Source: Alphaproteobacteria bacterium (GTDB lineage Bacteria; Pseudomonadota; Alphaproteobacteria; Rhizobiales; Hyphomicrobiaceae). Taken from it: DNA of 40,503 nucleotides. The notes beneath the pieces were generated by a model, which saw only the letters and a list, made by a program, of their open reading frames with translations, searched no databases and was not told the DNA's origin. This document shows, piece after piece, positions 7,890 through 16,691 of the stretch (positions are counted from its first letter, which is position 1; the number at the start of each line of letters is the position of its first letter). Location: the NCBI GenBank assembly GCA_019137195.1, contig JAGVSR010000071.1, forward strand, positions 1-40,503, written 5' to 3'. The position numbers and the translations under genes were made by a program.

Positions 7890-7929
7890 CGAGCCTCCAT
7901 CGGTCCACCCCCGCCTGGTCTCTCAGCCC
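7883..7929. terminator. Inverted repeat containing both convergent stop codons
   Basis: GGGCTGA (7883-7889) ends with the FkbM stop TGA, and TCAGCCC (7923-7929) begins with the complement of the metW stop. The arms are perfect complements separated by 33 bases. A transcript from either strand could fold so that its own stop codon is paired. No T-run. Confidence 0.35.
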
Positions 7930-8597
7930 TTCCGCCTCAGCAGGAACACCGCCTTCTCGCCGAGCAGGTTCTGCAGCGACAGCGACCGTTTGATCGGCAG
8001 CCGTTGGCCCGAGCTGTTGAACGCCACCGCCTCCTCGACCTCGGCGTTCACGAGCGCCGCAAGATCGACGAAGTCCTTGATGGTGCAGAGGTGAGCGTCG
8101 AGGGTCCGCCACCACGGCTCCGGCAGGTTGTCGGTCATCGGCATGCGGCCGGTGAAGAGAAGCTGCGTGCGGACCAGCCAGTGCCCGAAGTTCGGGAACG
8201 ACACGATGGCGTGCCGCCCGATGCGCAGCAGATTCTCGAGCACTGTTTTCGGCTCCCGTGTCGCCTGGATGGTGAGCGACAGGATGGCGTAGTCGAATGC
8301 CTGGTCGGGATAGTCGGCAAGGTCGCGGTCGGCGTCGCCCTGGATCACCGACAGCCCCCGCGCCACGCAGGCATTGACCCGCTCGCGTGACAGCTCGACG
8401 CCACGCCCATCCACGTTCTTTGTACGATCGAGGAGATCGAGCAGCGCGCCGTCACCGCAACCGACGTCGAGCACCCGAGAGCCGGGCGCCACCATTTCGG
8501 CGATGAGCATGTGGTCCGCCCGCGGCGGCGGTCCGGCGCTGCCGTTGTTGCCCTTGCCGCTGCCGTTTCCGGACGGAAGCACGCTCTTCTGCATCAC
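7923..8597 (-). CDS. metW: Methionine biosynthesis protein MetW
   Basis: MetW (224 residues) is a methyltransferase-fold protein that works with MetX in homoserine O-acylation in many proteobacteria. The SAM-type motif is [17 protein letters not shown] (about 38-54). Other conserved MetW segments are [51 protein letters not shown] and the C-terminal [18 protein letters not shown]. The first 28 residues are Gly/Asn-rich and probably disordered. Its ATG overlaps the metX stop by four bases (ATGA, 8594-8597), so translation is coupled and it shares the SAM-II control of metX. Confidence 0.96.
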   Translation of the reverse strand: MMQKSVLPSGNGSGKGNNGSAGPPPRADHMLIAEMVAPGSRVLDVGCGDGALLDLLDRTKNVDGRGVELSRERVNACVARGLSVIQGDADRDLADYPDQAFDYAILSLTIQATREPKTVLENLLRIGRHAIVSFPNFGHWLVRTQLLFTGRMPMTDNLPEPWWRTLDAHLCTIKDFVDLAALVNAEVEEAVAFNSSGQRLPIKRSLSLQNLLGEKAVFLLRRKG

Positions 8598-9823
8598 ACA
8601 AGCTCCCCGGGCGCCGCGAGCCCGTGCTTTGCCGCCGCCGCGTTGACGAAGCCACGGATGGTGGCGAAAAACTCGGGCTCCTCGAGCAGGAACGCATCAT
8701 GGCCCTTGTCGCTCTCGATCTCGACGAACGACACGTTGGCCGCGACCGCATTGAGGGCCTTCACGATCTCCTTGCTGTCGCGCGTGGGGTAGAGCCAGTC
8801 GGAGGTGAAAGACACGACGCAGAACTGCGCCGTCGTGCCACGGAACGCGTTGGCAAGCTTGCCGCCGTGGGCCGCCTCGAGATCGAAGTAGTCCATGGCC
8901 CGTGTGATGTAGAGATAGCTGTTGGCATCGAACCGGTCGACGAACGTCGAGCCCTGGTGGCGCAGATAGCTCTCGATCTTGAAGTCTGCATCGAACGAGA
9001 ACGAGCGCGCCGTGCGGTCCTGCAACCCGCGCCCGAACTTGTCTTGCAGCGCCTTCTCCGAGAGGTACGTGATATGTGCCGCCATGCGCGCAACTGCGAG
9101 CCCCGCCGACGGACGCGTCGCGAAGGCGTGGTAGTTCCCCTCGCGCCAGTTGGGGTCCGCCATGACCGCCTGCCGCCCGACCTCGTGGAAGGCGATATTC
9201 TGCGCCGAGTGCGTGGCAGCGGTCGCGATCGGAATGGCGGTGAGCAGGCGATCCTTGTAGGACGCAGCCCACTCGAGGACCTGCATGCCGCCCATCGACC
9301 CGCCGATCACCGAGAACAGCTGCTTGATGCCGAGATGATCGACGAGCCGAACCTGCGCCCTGACCATGTCGGCGATGGTGATCACCGGGAAGTCAAGACC
9401 GTAGGGCCGCCGTGTCGCGGGGTTGAACGAGGCCGGCCCCGTCGTCCCCATGCAGCCGCCGAGGATGTTGGAGCAGATGACGAAGAAGCGGTTGGTATCG
9501 ACCGGCTTGCCGGGCCCGACGAGCGTATCCCACCAGCCCTCTTTGCCGGTCACAGGATGCCGGTTGTGGACGTGCTGGTCGCCGGTCAAGGCGTGGCAGA
9601 TGAGGATCGCGTTCGACTTCTCCGCGTTGAGCGTCCCGTACGTCTGGTAGGCGACGGCGAACGGAGCGAGCTCCTGCTCGCAGTCGAGCTTGAGGGGCTC
9701 GCTTGCCGGAAAGTGTACGACGAGGCTCGACGGGCTCACGACTTCGTTGTGGCGTGCGTCGGCGACCGGTCGGGCGAACGGTCCCGTGCCGGCCGGATCG
9801 GCCGATATTTCGTTGCTGGACAT
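8594..9823 (-). CDS. metX: Homoserine O-acetyltransferase MetX
   Basis: Cytoplasmic alpha/beta hydrolase-fold acyltransferase that activates homoserine for methionine synthesis; 409 residues from this start. Nucleophile elbow [16 protein letters not shown] with Ser176, oxyanion segment [11 protein letters not shown], family motif [17 protein letters not shown], and the Asp/His of the triad in the C-terminal WLYPTRDS and KGHDAFL. Whether the donor is acetyl- or succinyl-CoA cannot be settled by eye. ATG at 9823 is the first normal start. A longer frame opening at a TTG at 9916 begins inside the riboswitch and is rejected. Operon with metW (4-base overlap), divergent from hisC. Confidence 0.96.
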   Translation of the reverse strand: MSSNEISADPAGTGPFARPVADARHNEVVSPSSLVVHFPASEPLKLDCEQELAPFAVAYQTYGTLNAEKSNAILICHALTGDQHVHNRHPVTGKEGWWDTLVGPGKPVDTNRFFVICSNILGGCMGTTGPASFNPATRRPYGLDFPVITIADMVRAQVRLVDHLGIKQLFSVIGGSMGGMQVLEWAASYKDRLLTAIPIATAATHSAQNIAFHEVGRQAVMADPNWREGNYHAFATRPSAGLAVARMAAHITYLSEKALQDKFGRGLQDRTARSFSFDADFKIESYLRHQGSTFVDRFDANSYLYITRAMDYFDLEAAHGGKLANAFRGTTAQFCVVSFTSDWLYPTRDSKEIVKALNAVAANVSFVEIESDKGHDAFLLEEPEFFATIRGFVNAAAAKHGLAAPGELV

Positions 9824-9872
9824 GCGCTCCGCGACCTCCGAAGGCCGGGCTTCTCTCGCGGGAAGCGCGCGG

Positions 9873-9927
9873 CCCTTTAGCGAGTTCTTTAACGTGGCTG
9901 CAAGCCGGCCGGCCAAATCACCACGGG
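9873..9927 (-). promoter_or_regulatory. SAM-II riboswitch (metA motif) upstream of metX
   Basis: Read on the minus strand, this stretch carries the hallmark SAM-II string: CGTGGTGATTTG (starts at 9925), then CCGGCTTGCAGCCACG, TTAAAG and CTCGCTAAAGGG. Stem P1 is CGTGG (9925-9921) paired with CCACG (9897-9893). The conserved TGATTTG and TTGCAGCCACGTTAAAG match what I know of the class, which occurs upstream of met genes in alphaproteobacteria and folds as an H-type pseudoknot. It lies 50 bases before the metX ATG. S-adenosylmethionine binding is expected to reduce metX-metW expression; whether by blocking translation or by transcription ending is not clear here. Confidence 0.9.
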
Positions 9928-10082
9928 TTCCGGACCGAAAAATAGCGGACCGGGGCCGGAAACGTCAAGCCGACCAAAGTGACGCCGTGACCTGCGGTCC
10001 GGATCCGGGGCCGTTTTCCGCCTTCTAATCCACCCCCCACTCGTCTATCACTCCGCCGTCACAATCGAGCCGAAAGCTACCC

Positions 10083-11180
10083 ATGTCCGCCCTTCGCCCG
10101 ATCCCGCGTCCCGGCATCCTCGACATCGATCCCTACGTGCCGGGCGAGAGCACCCTGCCGTCGGGCCTGAAGCCCGTGAAGCTGTCGTCCAACGAGACGC
10201 CGCTCGGACCGAGCCCCAAGGCGATTGCCGCCTACAAGGCCGCGGCGGACGACCTCGAGCGCTACCCCGACGGTCCATCGACAGCACTCCGCAACGCCAT
10301 CGCCCGGCGCTACGGCCTCGATGCCTCCCGCATCGTCTGCGGCGCCGGCTCCGACGAGATCCTGAACCTCCTGGCCCACGCCTACCTCGGCCCCGGCGAC
10401 GAAGGCCTCTTCACCGAGCACGGCTTCCTCGTCTACCGCATCGCCATCCTCGGCAACGGCGCCACTCCCATCGTCGCCAAGGAGAGCAATCTCACCACCG
10501 ACGTCGATGCCATCCTCGCCAAGGTGTCGCCGCGCACAAAGATCGTGTTCGTCGCCAACCCGAACAATCCGACCGGAACCTACCTCCCGATCGGCGAGAT
10601 CCGCCGCCTGCGCGAGAAGCTCAGGCCCGACATCCTGCTCGTGCTCGACGCAGCCTACGCCGAGTACGTGAGCCGCAACGACTACGAGGCCGGCATCGAG
10701 CTCGTCGCCACCACCGACAATACGGTGATGACGCGCACGTTCTCCAAGATTCACGGCCTCGCCAGCCTGCGCGTCGGCTGGGTTTACTGCCCGGCCGACA
10801 TCGCCGACGTCTTGAACCGCATCCGCGGGCCCTTCAACCTCTCGTCGGCAGCCATCGCCGCGGGTGCGGCCGCCATAGCCGACACCGGGCACGAGGAGGC
10901 GGCACGGCGCCACAACGAGACCTGGCTCGCCTGGCTCAGCGAGGAGATCGCGAAGCTCGGGCTCACGGTGACGCCGTCGGTCGCCAATTTCCTCCTGATC
11001 CACTTCCCCGCCGACAAGGCGAAAGGAGCCGTCGCCTGCGACGAGTTCCTGAAGACGAAAGCCATCATCCTGCGCCGGGTCGCGGGCTACGGCCTGCCGA
11101 ATGCACTGCGCATGACCGTCGGCACCGAGGAGGAGAACAAGAGGGTCGTTGCCGCGCTCAGGGAGTTCATGGCGCGATGA
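10083..11180 (+). CDS. hisC: Histidinol-phosphate aminotransferase
   Basis: PLP-dependent class II aminotransferase of 365 residues that converts imidazole-acetol phosphate to histidinol phosphate; relatives also transaminate aromatic acids. Motifs: [15 protein letters not shown] near the N-terminus, [11 protein letters not shown] (159-169), [10 protein letters not shown] (187-196), the Schiff-base lysine at Lys222 in [15 protein letters not shown], and the terminal [14 protein letters not shown] at 10083 is the family start. It overlaps tyrA by four bases (ATGA). The coupling to tyrA rather than to other his genes suggests a role in tyrosine/phenylalanine formation as well as, or instead of, histidine synthesis; this is inference. 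Confidence 0.93.
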   Translation: MSALRPIPRPGILDIDPYVPGESTLPSGLKPVKLSSNETPLGPSPKAIAAYKAAADDLERYPDGPSTALRNAIARRYGLDASRIVCGAGSDEILNLLAHAYLGPGDEGLFTEHGFLVYRIAILGNGATPIVAKESNLTTDVDAILAKVSPRTKIVFVANPNNPTGTYLPIGEIRRLREKLRPDILLVLDAAYAEYVSRNDYEAGIELVATTDNTVMTRTFSKIHGLASLRVGWVYCPADIADVLNRIRGPFNLSSAAIAAGAAAIADTGHEEAARRHNETWLAWLSEEIAKLGLTVTPSVANFLLIHFPADKAKGAVACDEFLKTKAIILRRVAGYGLPNALRMTVGTEEENKRVVAALREFMAR

Positions 11181-12094
11181 CGGAACCGATGTTCAACCGC
11201 ATCGCGCTGATCGGCATCGGCCTCATCGGCTCGTCCATCAGCCACGCCGTGCGCCGCGCCGGCCTTGCCGGTGAGATCGTCGGCTCGGCCCGCACGCCCG
11301 CGACAGTCGAGACGGCGCTGAAACTCGGCCTCATCTCGAAGGGCTACTCGTCCGCGACGGAAGCCGTGAACGGCGCCGACCTCGTCGTCCTTTGCGTCCC
11401 GGTCGGCCTCTGCGGTCCGATCGCCAAGGAGATCAGGGACCACTTGGCCCCGGGCGCCATCCTGACCGACGTCGGCTCCGTCAAGGGCGCCATCGTGCGC
11501 GACGTAGCTCCGCACGTGCCGGCCGGTGTGCATTTCGTTGCCGCGCACCCGATCGCCGGCACCGAGCAGTCGGGACCCGAGTCGGGTTTCGCCGAGCTCT
11601 TCGACGGCCGCTGGTGCATCCTGACGCCCGAGGAGACGACCGACGAGGCGGCGACCCGCAAGCTCAAGGCCTTCTGGGAGGCGCTCGGCTCCCGGGTCGA
11701 GATCATGAGCCCCGAACATCACGACCTTGTGCTCGCCATCACGAGCCACCTGCCGCACTTGATCGCCTACAACATCGTCAACACCGCAGCCCACCTCGAG
11801 CGCGTCACCGACAGCGAGGTCATCAAGTTCTCGGCCGGTGGCTTCCGCGACTTCACCCGCATCGCCGCCTCGGACCCGACCATGTGGCGCGACGTGTTCC
11901 TCAACAACAGGGAAGCCGTGCTCGAGATGCTCGGCCGCTTCTCCGAGGACCTGACCGCGCTCCAGCGCGCCATCCGCTTCGGCGACGGCGAGACGCTTTA
12001 CAAGACCTTCGCAGACGCACGCGCCGTTCGCCGCTCGATCATCCAGGCCGGCCAGGACACCGCCGCCCCCAACTTTGGCCGCACGCCGAAGTAA
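11177..12094 (+). CDS. tyrA: Prephenate/arogenate (cyclohexadienyl) dehydrogenase
   Basis: NAD(P)-dependent dehydrogenase of 305 residues that makes 4-hydroxyphenylpyruvate or tyrosine from prephenate or arogenate. N-terminal dinucleotide fold [17 protein letters not shown], cofactor strand [10 protein letters not shown], then LTDVGSVKG and the catalytic-site block [18 protein letters not shown], with its histidine near residue 114. The C-terminal helical dimerisation domain contains [12 protein letters not shown] and [22 protein letters not shown] (a family signature). No fused chorismate mutase or ACT domain is present. Translationally coupled to hisC by a 4-base overlap. After the stop there are 400 bases without a clear gene. 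Confidence 0.93.
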   Translation: MTEPMFNRIALIGIGLIGSSISHAVRRAGLAGEIVGSARTPATVETALKLGLISKGYSSATEAVNGADLVVLCVPVGLCGPIAKEIRDHLAPGAILTDVGSVKGAIVRDVAPHVPAGVHFVAAHPIAGTEQSGPESGFAELFDGRWCILTPEETTDEAATRKLKAFWEALGSRVEIMSPEHHDLVLAITSHLPHLIAYNIVNTAAHLERVTDSEVIKFSAGGFRDFTRIAASDPTMWRDVFLNNREAVLEMLGRFSEDLTALQRAIRFGDGETLYKTFADARAVRRSIIQAGQDTAAPNFGRTPK

Positions 12095-12495
12095 GGATTG
12101 CATTCTGGGGGCAGGTTCCGGGTCCGAGCTTCCCCACCGCAGGCCCGAGCCGTCCTCACCCCATGAACCTGCAAACTAGAACCGAGAACCCACCCCCTGA
12201 ATCCTCGGCCATGCACTCAATTCGGATGGTCCATCGATGAGACTAGAACGTCAGAGAGCCAGGAGAGGAACGCCGGGCGATGCCATGGCATCGCTCGAGC
12301 GCTTCGACGGCGCCCTCGGTTGGTCTCGGCTCACCAGCGCCTGTGGCGCGGTGATGTTGGCCCCGAGGCTCGTCGCAGGGACTTGCAAGCCGAATAGGGT
12401 TGCCGCGTCCTTGCGTCTTCTGCCACGGCACCAAAATCCCTCGCCTCGACGGGCCATCCCAATTGAGCACACGGCCTAATCCCTAGAACCGCGCC
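12095..12495. other. Intergenic region without a supported gene
   Basis: Some 400 bases between tyrA and the ChaC-like gene. Short frames exist on both strands (12237-12479 plus, 12243-12472 minus), but they mirror each other, lack ribosome-binding sites and resemble nothing I know. The GC bias of third positions is weak. I see no tRNA-like structure and no clear terminator. Confidence 0.4.
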
Positions 12496-13158
12496 ATGGA
12501 CCTCTGGGTGTTCGCATACGGCTCGCTGATGTGGCGCCCGGGTTTCCCGTTCGCCGAGACCGTTCGCGCCCGTCTCGACGGCTACCATCGCGCCTTTTGC
12601 ATCTATTCGGTCCACTATCGCGGCACGCCGATAAGGCCCGGGCTCGTCCTGGGCCTCGACCGCGGCGGCGCCTGCGAGGGTATCGCCTATCGCGTCACGA
12701 GCGCCGACGCGGCAGCGGTGCTCGCATACCTGAGACAGCGCGAGCTCATCTACGGCGTGTACTGCGAGATGCGCGTGCCCGTGACGCTCGAGACCGAGCC
12801 ACGCCGCAAGGTGCTGGCGCTGACCTACACTGCCGAGCGCACGCATCCGAGCTACGCCGGACGCCAGCCGCTCGCGACCATGGCGTCCATCATCCGCCGC
12901 GGGCGGGGCACGGCAGGATCGAACATCGACTACCTGATCAAGACCTGCCGCGAGATCGAGGCCCGAGGCATCAGGGACCGGCACCTTGCCCGGCTCGTCG
13001 CACGTGCCGGACCCGCGATCATGATGCGCACCGGCCCAGACGCGCTCGCCCACCATCGGCCGCAGAGAGCCGACAAGACGCCAGCCAAAGGCAAGGCGGT
13101 CCGCTTGACGCGGACCGCACTCGCCCGTTTTGGCTATCGCCTGCGGCTGATGCGGTGA
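12496..13158 (+). CDS. ChaC-like gamma-glutamylcyclotransferase
   Basis: Enzyme of 220 residues in the ChaC family, which cleaves glutathione to 5-oxoproline and Cys-Gly. The substrate-binding signature is the N-terminal FAYGSLMWRPGF (5-16). VHYRGTPIRPGLVLGL follows and EGIAYRV is the central strand. The proposed catalytic glutamate lies in YLRQRELIYGVY near residue 79. The C-terminal region has the conserved GTAGSNIDYLIKT segment, and beyond about residue 180 there is a basic tail (TPAKGKAVRLTR). The gene stands alone. A role in glutathione turnover under stress is known for the family; regulation is not visible here. Confidence 0.9.
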   Translation: MDLWVFAYGSLMWRPGFPFAETVRARLDGYHRAFCIYSVHYRGTPIRPGLVLGLDRGGACEGIAYRVTSADAAAVLAYLRQRELIYGVYCEMRVPVTLETEPRRKVLALTYTAERTHPSYAGRQPLATMASIIRRGRGTAGSNIDYLIKTCREIEARGIRDRHLARLVARAGPAIMMRTGPDALAHHRPQRADKTPAKGKAVRLTRTALARFGYRLRLMR

Positions 13159-13330
13159 CGGCGATTCGGCCGGCCTTTCCTACCGCGAGAAACCGGCGTT
13201 GCGGCGTGGACCACGCGAGCCGTGGGGAAAGAGCGCCGCTCGCGCAACATGCCATAGGCGTCGGCCCGATTGCGATGCGAGGGTCAGGCCGGCGGGCGGC
13301 GCGTCGCCGGGTTGGAGACAATCCAGTCGC

Positions 13331-13364
13331 ACAAAAAGAACAGGGCAGGCCGTGGAGCCTGCCC
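13331..13364 (-). terminator. Rho-independent terminator for the 13399-13836 gene
   Basis: On the minus strand GGGCAGGC (13364-13357), loop TCCACG, then GCCTGCCC (13350-13343), an 8-base perfect stem, followed by TGTTCTTTTTGT. This is the best canonical intrinsic terminator in the window and lies 35 bases past the stop codon. Confidence 0.85.
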
Positions 13365-13398
13365 GTCCCGGGTCGCTTGCCGGCGCAATGTCGAGCGA

Positions 13399-13836
13399 TC
13401 AGTGCGAGGCCGACGCGGCCTCTGGAGCAAGCCGCCCCTTGAGGTCGAACTCCACGAGCTTCATGAGCTTCGCCGTGCCGGCGAGCAGGTGGATATGGAC
13501 CTCGTTCGCACCGAGCTCAGCGCCGAGCTTGCGGATCTCGGCAAGGTTCAGCGTCGCCGCCTCGTTCGCGACTGAGCCGACCGAGAGCACCGAGCGTACG
13601 CCGTCGGCGCCCCGATTGACGAGAATGTAGTTGCCCGACGGAATGGCCGGACACTCGATGAGGCTGTAGACCGTGTGGACGTAGCGCCGGCCCGTGGCCC
13701 CGGTCCAGAAGTGGAAGCGCTCGGCAAGACTGTGCGGGCCATCGGCTGGAGCGCCGCCAAGAAGCGCCGGCTCACCGCGATGAGCCTCGATCCTGCGCTT
13801 GCGCACGTCTGCCAGGCTGATGATCTCGGCGCTCAT
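13399..13836 (-). CDS. Conserved hypothetical protein
   Basis: Soluble protein of 145 residues that I do not recognise as a named family. The codon use is strongly GC3-biased like its neighbours, and the gene is followed by a clean terminator, so it is real. The N-terminus has SLADVRKRR, a short basic motif common in small alphaproteobacterial proteins. The core runs HFWTGATGRRYVHTVYSLIECP, then YILVNRGADGVRSVLSVGSV, then a helix AEIRKLGAELGANEVHIHLLA. The YILVNR and VLSVG strands suggest a small alpha/beta sheet domain. No signal peptide, membrane segment or cysteine motif (one Cys). It lies between the ChaC-like gene (convergent) and nrdJ (same strand, 267 bases upstream). Confidence 0.7.
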   Translation of the reverse strand: MSAEIISLADVRKRRIEAHRGEPALLGGAPADGPHSLAERFHFWTGATGRRYVHTVYSLIECPAIPSGNYILVNRGADGVRSVLSVGSVANEAATLNLAEIRKLGAELGANEVHIHLLAGTAKLMKLVEFDLKGRLAPEAASASH

Positions 13837-13948
13837 GGTCGACTTGTCCCCGTCAGTGTCACGCTCCGCTTCCGGAGCCTGTTCCGGTCCTGCTCCCTCT
13901 CCCGCAGGCCCAGTCTCGATTGCCGGCCAGAGTGCCGGAAATTCCTAG

Positions 13949-13979
13949 CCGAAATGTGCCACCTTCTCGGTGATTTCGG
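13949..13979. other. Hairpin downstream of nrdJ
   Basis: CCGAAAT (13949-13955) pairs with ATTTCGG (13973-13979), and inside these CACC pairs with GGTG. It lies about 125 bases past the nrdJ stop on the minus strand, followed only by a weak T-rich stretch. Possible 3'-end structure for nrdJ. Confidence 0.35.
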
Positions 13980-14103
13980 GGCACGGTGAATGCTCCATTA
14001 ACCGGCGCCAGGAACCGGAACGCACACCCGCCGCGCGCCCGGGAAGCCACACCCTGACCTCGCTGCCCCCTGGCAAGAGACGGCGGCAGCAGCGCGCTAA
14101 ACC

Positions 14104-16551
14104 TCAGGAGCACCGCGAGTAACCGCAGCTGCGGCACACCCAGCAGCCCTCCTGGCGCACGAATTCCTGGGCCGCACACCTGGGACACGACCGCCCCCGC
14201 CCCGCGGACGGAGACGCAATGAGGCGATTTTGAGTCCTCCCCACCGTGTCATGGACAGCCGCCGCTCCTCCCTCGGCAACCGGCTGTGACGCTGCCCCTC
14301 CGTCGGCAATGCGGTCACCCACCACAAACCCGATGCGCCTCATATGCGCCTCGATCACCTCGCCGATCGCCGCGAGCAGGCTCGGAATGTAGCGCCCGTT
14401 CATCCACCGCCCGCCCTGGGGGTCGAATACCGCCTTGAGCTCCTCGGCCACGAACGACACGTCGCCGCCGCGGCGGAAAACGGCGCTGATCATCCGCGTC
14501 AACGCCACCGTCCAGGCGTAGTGCTCGAGGTTGCGGGTGTTGATGAAAATTTCGAACGGCCGCCGCCGTCCCGCGTGCTCGATGTCGTTGATGGTGACGT
14601 AGATGGCATGGTCACTTTCCGGCCATTTGATCTTGTAGGTGTACCCGGGCAGCGCCGGCTCGCGCTCGAGCGGCTTCGAGAGATAGACGACCGGGCCCTC
14701 GCGTCCGGATGCGACCACGAGCGAGCCGTCACCTTCCTCTCGAGCGGCAGTTCCGGCCGCAGTAGCCCCGGCCGCGAGCCCGGCCGCAGCGGACGGCGAT
14801 GCGGCCTCGACACCGCCGACGCCGGCGCTCGAAGCTCGCTCGAGCACGGCGCCCGTCACCGCGTTCGGCCGGTAGGTCGTGCAGCCCTTGAGGCCGAGCG
14901 CATGAGCCTCAGCATAGATGCCCTTGAAGGCCTCGAAGCCGATCCCCGCCGGACAGTTGATCGTCTTCGAGATCGAGCTGTCGACATGCGCCTGCACCGC
15001 TACCTGCATGGCGAGATGCTCGTCCGGAGAAAGCTCGGCAGTCGTGACGAAGGCCGGCGGCAGCGGCGCCTCCGGGCCCTTCAGCCGCCGATAGAGCGCG
15101 AAGGCGTAGTCCTCGATCGTCGAATGCTGCACCGACCCGTCCGGATCGAGCACGCGACGCGTCTGCACGAGGTCGAAAATTGGCTCGATGCCGGACGACA
15201 CGTTGCCGGCCAGCAGAGAGATTGTCCCCGTCGGCGCAATCGAGGTCAGACAGCCGTTGCGCAGCCCGTCTCGCGCGATCGCCTCGCGCACCTCGGGCTC
15301 GAGCCGGGCAATGTTGGGCGCCGCAAGCATGTGCTCGCGGTCGTAGAGCGGAAACGCACCCTTCTCGGCGGCGAGTGCGGCACTCGAAAGATAGGCAGCG
15401 CACTCGATCGTCTGCATCCACGCCCCGGCGATCCGCACCGCCTCGGCGCTTCCGTAGCGCACACCCACCATGGCGAGCGCGTCCGCAAGCCCGGTGATGC
15501 CGAGACCGATCCGCCGCTTGGCCTTCGCTTCCTGGCGCTGCTCGGCAAGCGGGAAGTTCGAGACGTCGATGACGTCGTCGAGAAACCGAACGGCGAGGGA
15601 GGCCCGCGCACCCAGCGCCTCGGCGTCGAGGTGCGCCGCGGGCGTGAACGGCCGCTCGACGAAGCGGGTGAGATCGAGCGAGCCGAGAAGACACGCGCCG
15701 TAGGGCGGCAACGGCTGCTCACCGCACGGGTTGGTGGCTCGGATGTCCTCGCAATAGGAGAGATTGTTCATCGCGTTGACGCGATCGATGAAGATCACGC
15801 CCGGCTCCGCGTAGTCGTAGGTGGCGCGCATGATCCGTTCCCACAGATCCTGCGCCCGTACCGTCCGGTAGACCTTGCCGCCGAATACGAGATTCCACGG
15901 GGCGTCGTTGCGAACCGCCGCCATGAAAGCGTCTGTCACCAGCACCGAAAGATTGAAATTCCTGAGCTTCGAGGGATCGGACTTGGCGCCGATGAAGAGC
16001 TCGATATCGGGATGATCGCAGGCGAGAGTGCCCATCATGGCGCCGCGCCTGGCGCCCGCCGACATGATGGTGTGGCACATGGCGTCCCACACGTCCATGA
16101 AGCTGACCGGACCCGACGCGTCAGCCCCGATGCTGGCAACGAGCGCGCCCTTGGGCCTGAGGGTCGAGAAGTCGTAGCCGATGCCGCCGCCCTGCTGCAT
16201 GGTGAGAGCGGCCTCCTTGACGCTCTCGAAAATGGAGCCGAGGTCGTCCTCGATACGCCCCATGACGAAGCAGTTGAAGAGCGTGACCTGACGGCCCGCA
16301 CCCGCCCCGGCGAGGATCCGCCCGCCCGGCAGAAAGCCGCCGTCGGCCATCGCGCCATGAAAAGCTTTCGCCCAGCGCTCGCGAACGCGCTTGCCGCCCC
16401 TCTCTGCCTCGGCTGCGGCGCGCGCCACCCTGAGAAACGTGTCGTCGAGCGTAACGTCCACGGCCGAGCCGTCGGCACGCTTCAGTCGGTACTTGCGATC
16501 CCAGATCTCTTCTGCGATCGGCGCCGCGAGCTGTGAGCGAGCTTCACTCAT
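14104..16551 (-). CDS. nrdJ: Adenosylcobalamin-dependent (class II) ribonucleotide reductase
   Basis: Makes deoxyribonucleotides from ribonucleoside diphosphates using a radical generated from coenzyme B12; 815 residues. Catalytic residues match dimeric class II enzymes: redox Cys94 in VTLFNCFVMG, radical Cys276 and Glu278 in NPCGEQPLPPYGACLLGS, and the second redox Cys287 exactly 11 residues later. Downstream are SIAPTGTISLLAGNVSSGIEP and the C-terminal TSF homology. The extreme C-terminus is a four-cysteine zinc ribbon (CPRCAAQEF...CWVCRSCG). No N-terminal ATP cone is seen. ATG at 16551 has AGAGGG at 5 bases; a longer frame to 16611 lacks support. I see neither a cobalamin riboswitch nor an NrdR box in the 140-base leader. 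Confidence 0.95.
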   Translation of the reverse strand: MSEARSQLAAPIAEEIWDRKYRLKRADGSAVDVTLDDTFLRVARAAAEAERGGKRVRERWAKAFHGAMADGGFLPGGRILAGAGAGRQVTLFNCFVMGRIEDDLGSIFESVKEAALTMQQGGGIGYDFSTLRPKGALVASIGADASGPVSFMDVWDAMCHTIMSAGARRGAMMGTLACDHPDIELFIGAKSDPSKLRNFNLSVLVTDAFMAAVRNDAPWNLVFGGKVYRTVRAQDLWERIMRATYDYAEPGVIFIDRVNAMNNLSYCEDIRATNPCGEQPLPPYGACLLGSLDLTRFVERPFTPAAHLDAEALGARASLAVRFLDDVIDVSNFPLAEQRQEAKAKRRIGLGITGLADALAMVGVRYGSAEAVRIAGAWMQTIECAAYLSSAALAAEKGAFPLYDREHMLAAPNIARLEPEVREAIARDGLRNGCLTSIAPTGTISLLAGNVSSGIEPIFDLVQTRRVLDPDGSVQHSTIEDYAFALYRRLKGPEAPLPPAFVTTAELSPDEHLAMQVAVQAHVDSSISKTINCPAGIGFEAFKGIYAEAHALGLKGCTTYRPNAVTGAVLERASSAGVGGVEAASPSAAAGLAAGATAAGTAAREEGDGSLVVASGREGPVVYLSKPLEREPALPGYTYKIKWPESDHAIYVTINDIEHAGRRRPFEIFINTRNLEHYAWTVALTRMISAVFRRGGDVSFVAEELKAVFDPQGGRWMNGRYIPSLLAAIGEVIEAHMRRIGFVVGDRIADGGAASQPVAEGGAAAVHDTVGRTQNRLIASPSAGRGRSCPRCAAQEFVRQEGCWVCRSCGYSRCS

Positions 16552-16691
16552 AAAGACCCTCTGCCGGCAAGACCCCGAGCCACGAGCCCGGATGCTGGAC
16601 GATCGGCGCACGCCCGGCCGCGTGCCGCTAAGCGACCTTGCTGGCGAAGAAATATAGCCTCACCTCGTCACCGCGTCAACAAATGTTCTTA

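Noticed and set aside
8624-9880. 418-codon open frame opposite metX
   Set aside because: Antisense shadow of metX with an Arg/His/Asp-rich sequence unlike a folded protein.
9824-9916. Upstream TTG start for metX giving 440 residues
   Set aside because: The extension lies in the SAM-II riboswitch and is not part of the MetX family.
12237-12479. Short frames on both strands between tyrA and the ChaC-like gene
   Set aside because: Mirror-image frames, no ribosome-binding sites, no recognisable domain.
14344-16536. 730-codon open frame opposite nrdJ
   Set aside because: Nearly the exact antisense of a complete class II ribonucleotide reductase; it is an artefact of high GC and has no family features.
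14104-16691. Cobalamin riboswitch or NrdR box upstream of nrdJ
   Set aside because: Looked for because the enzyme needs B12; the 140-base leader lacks the B12-box and a paired NrdR motif.
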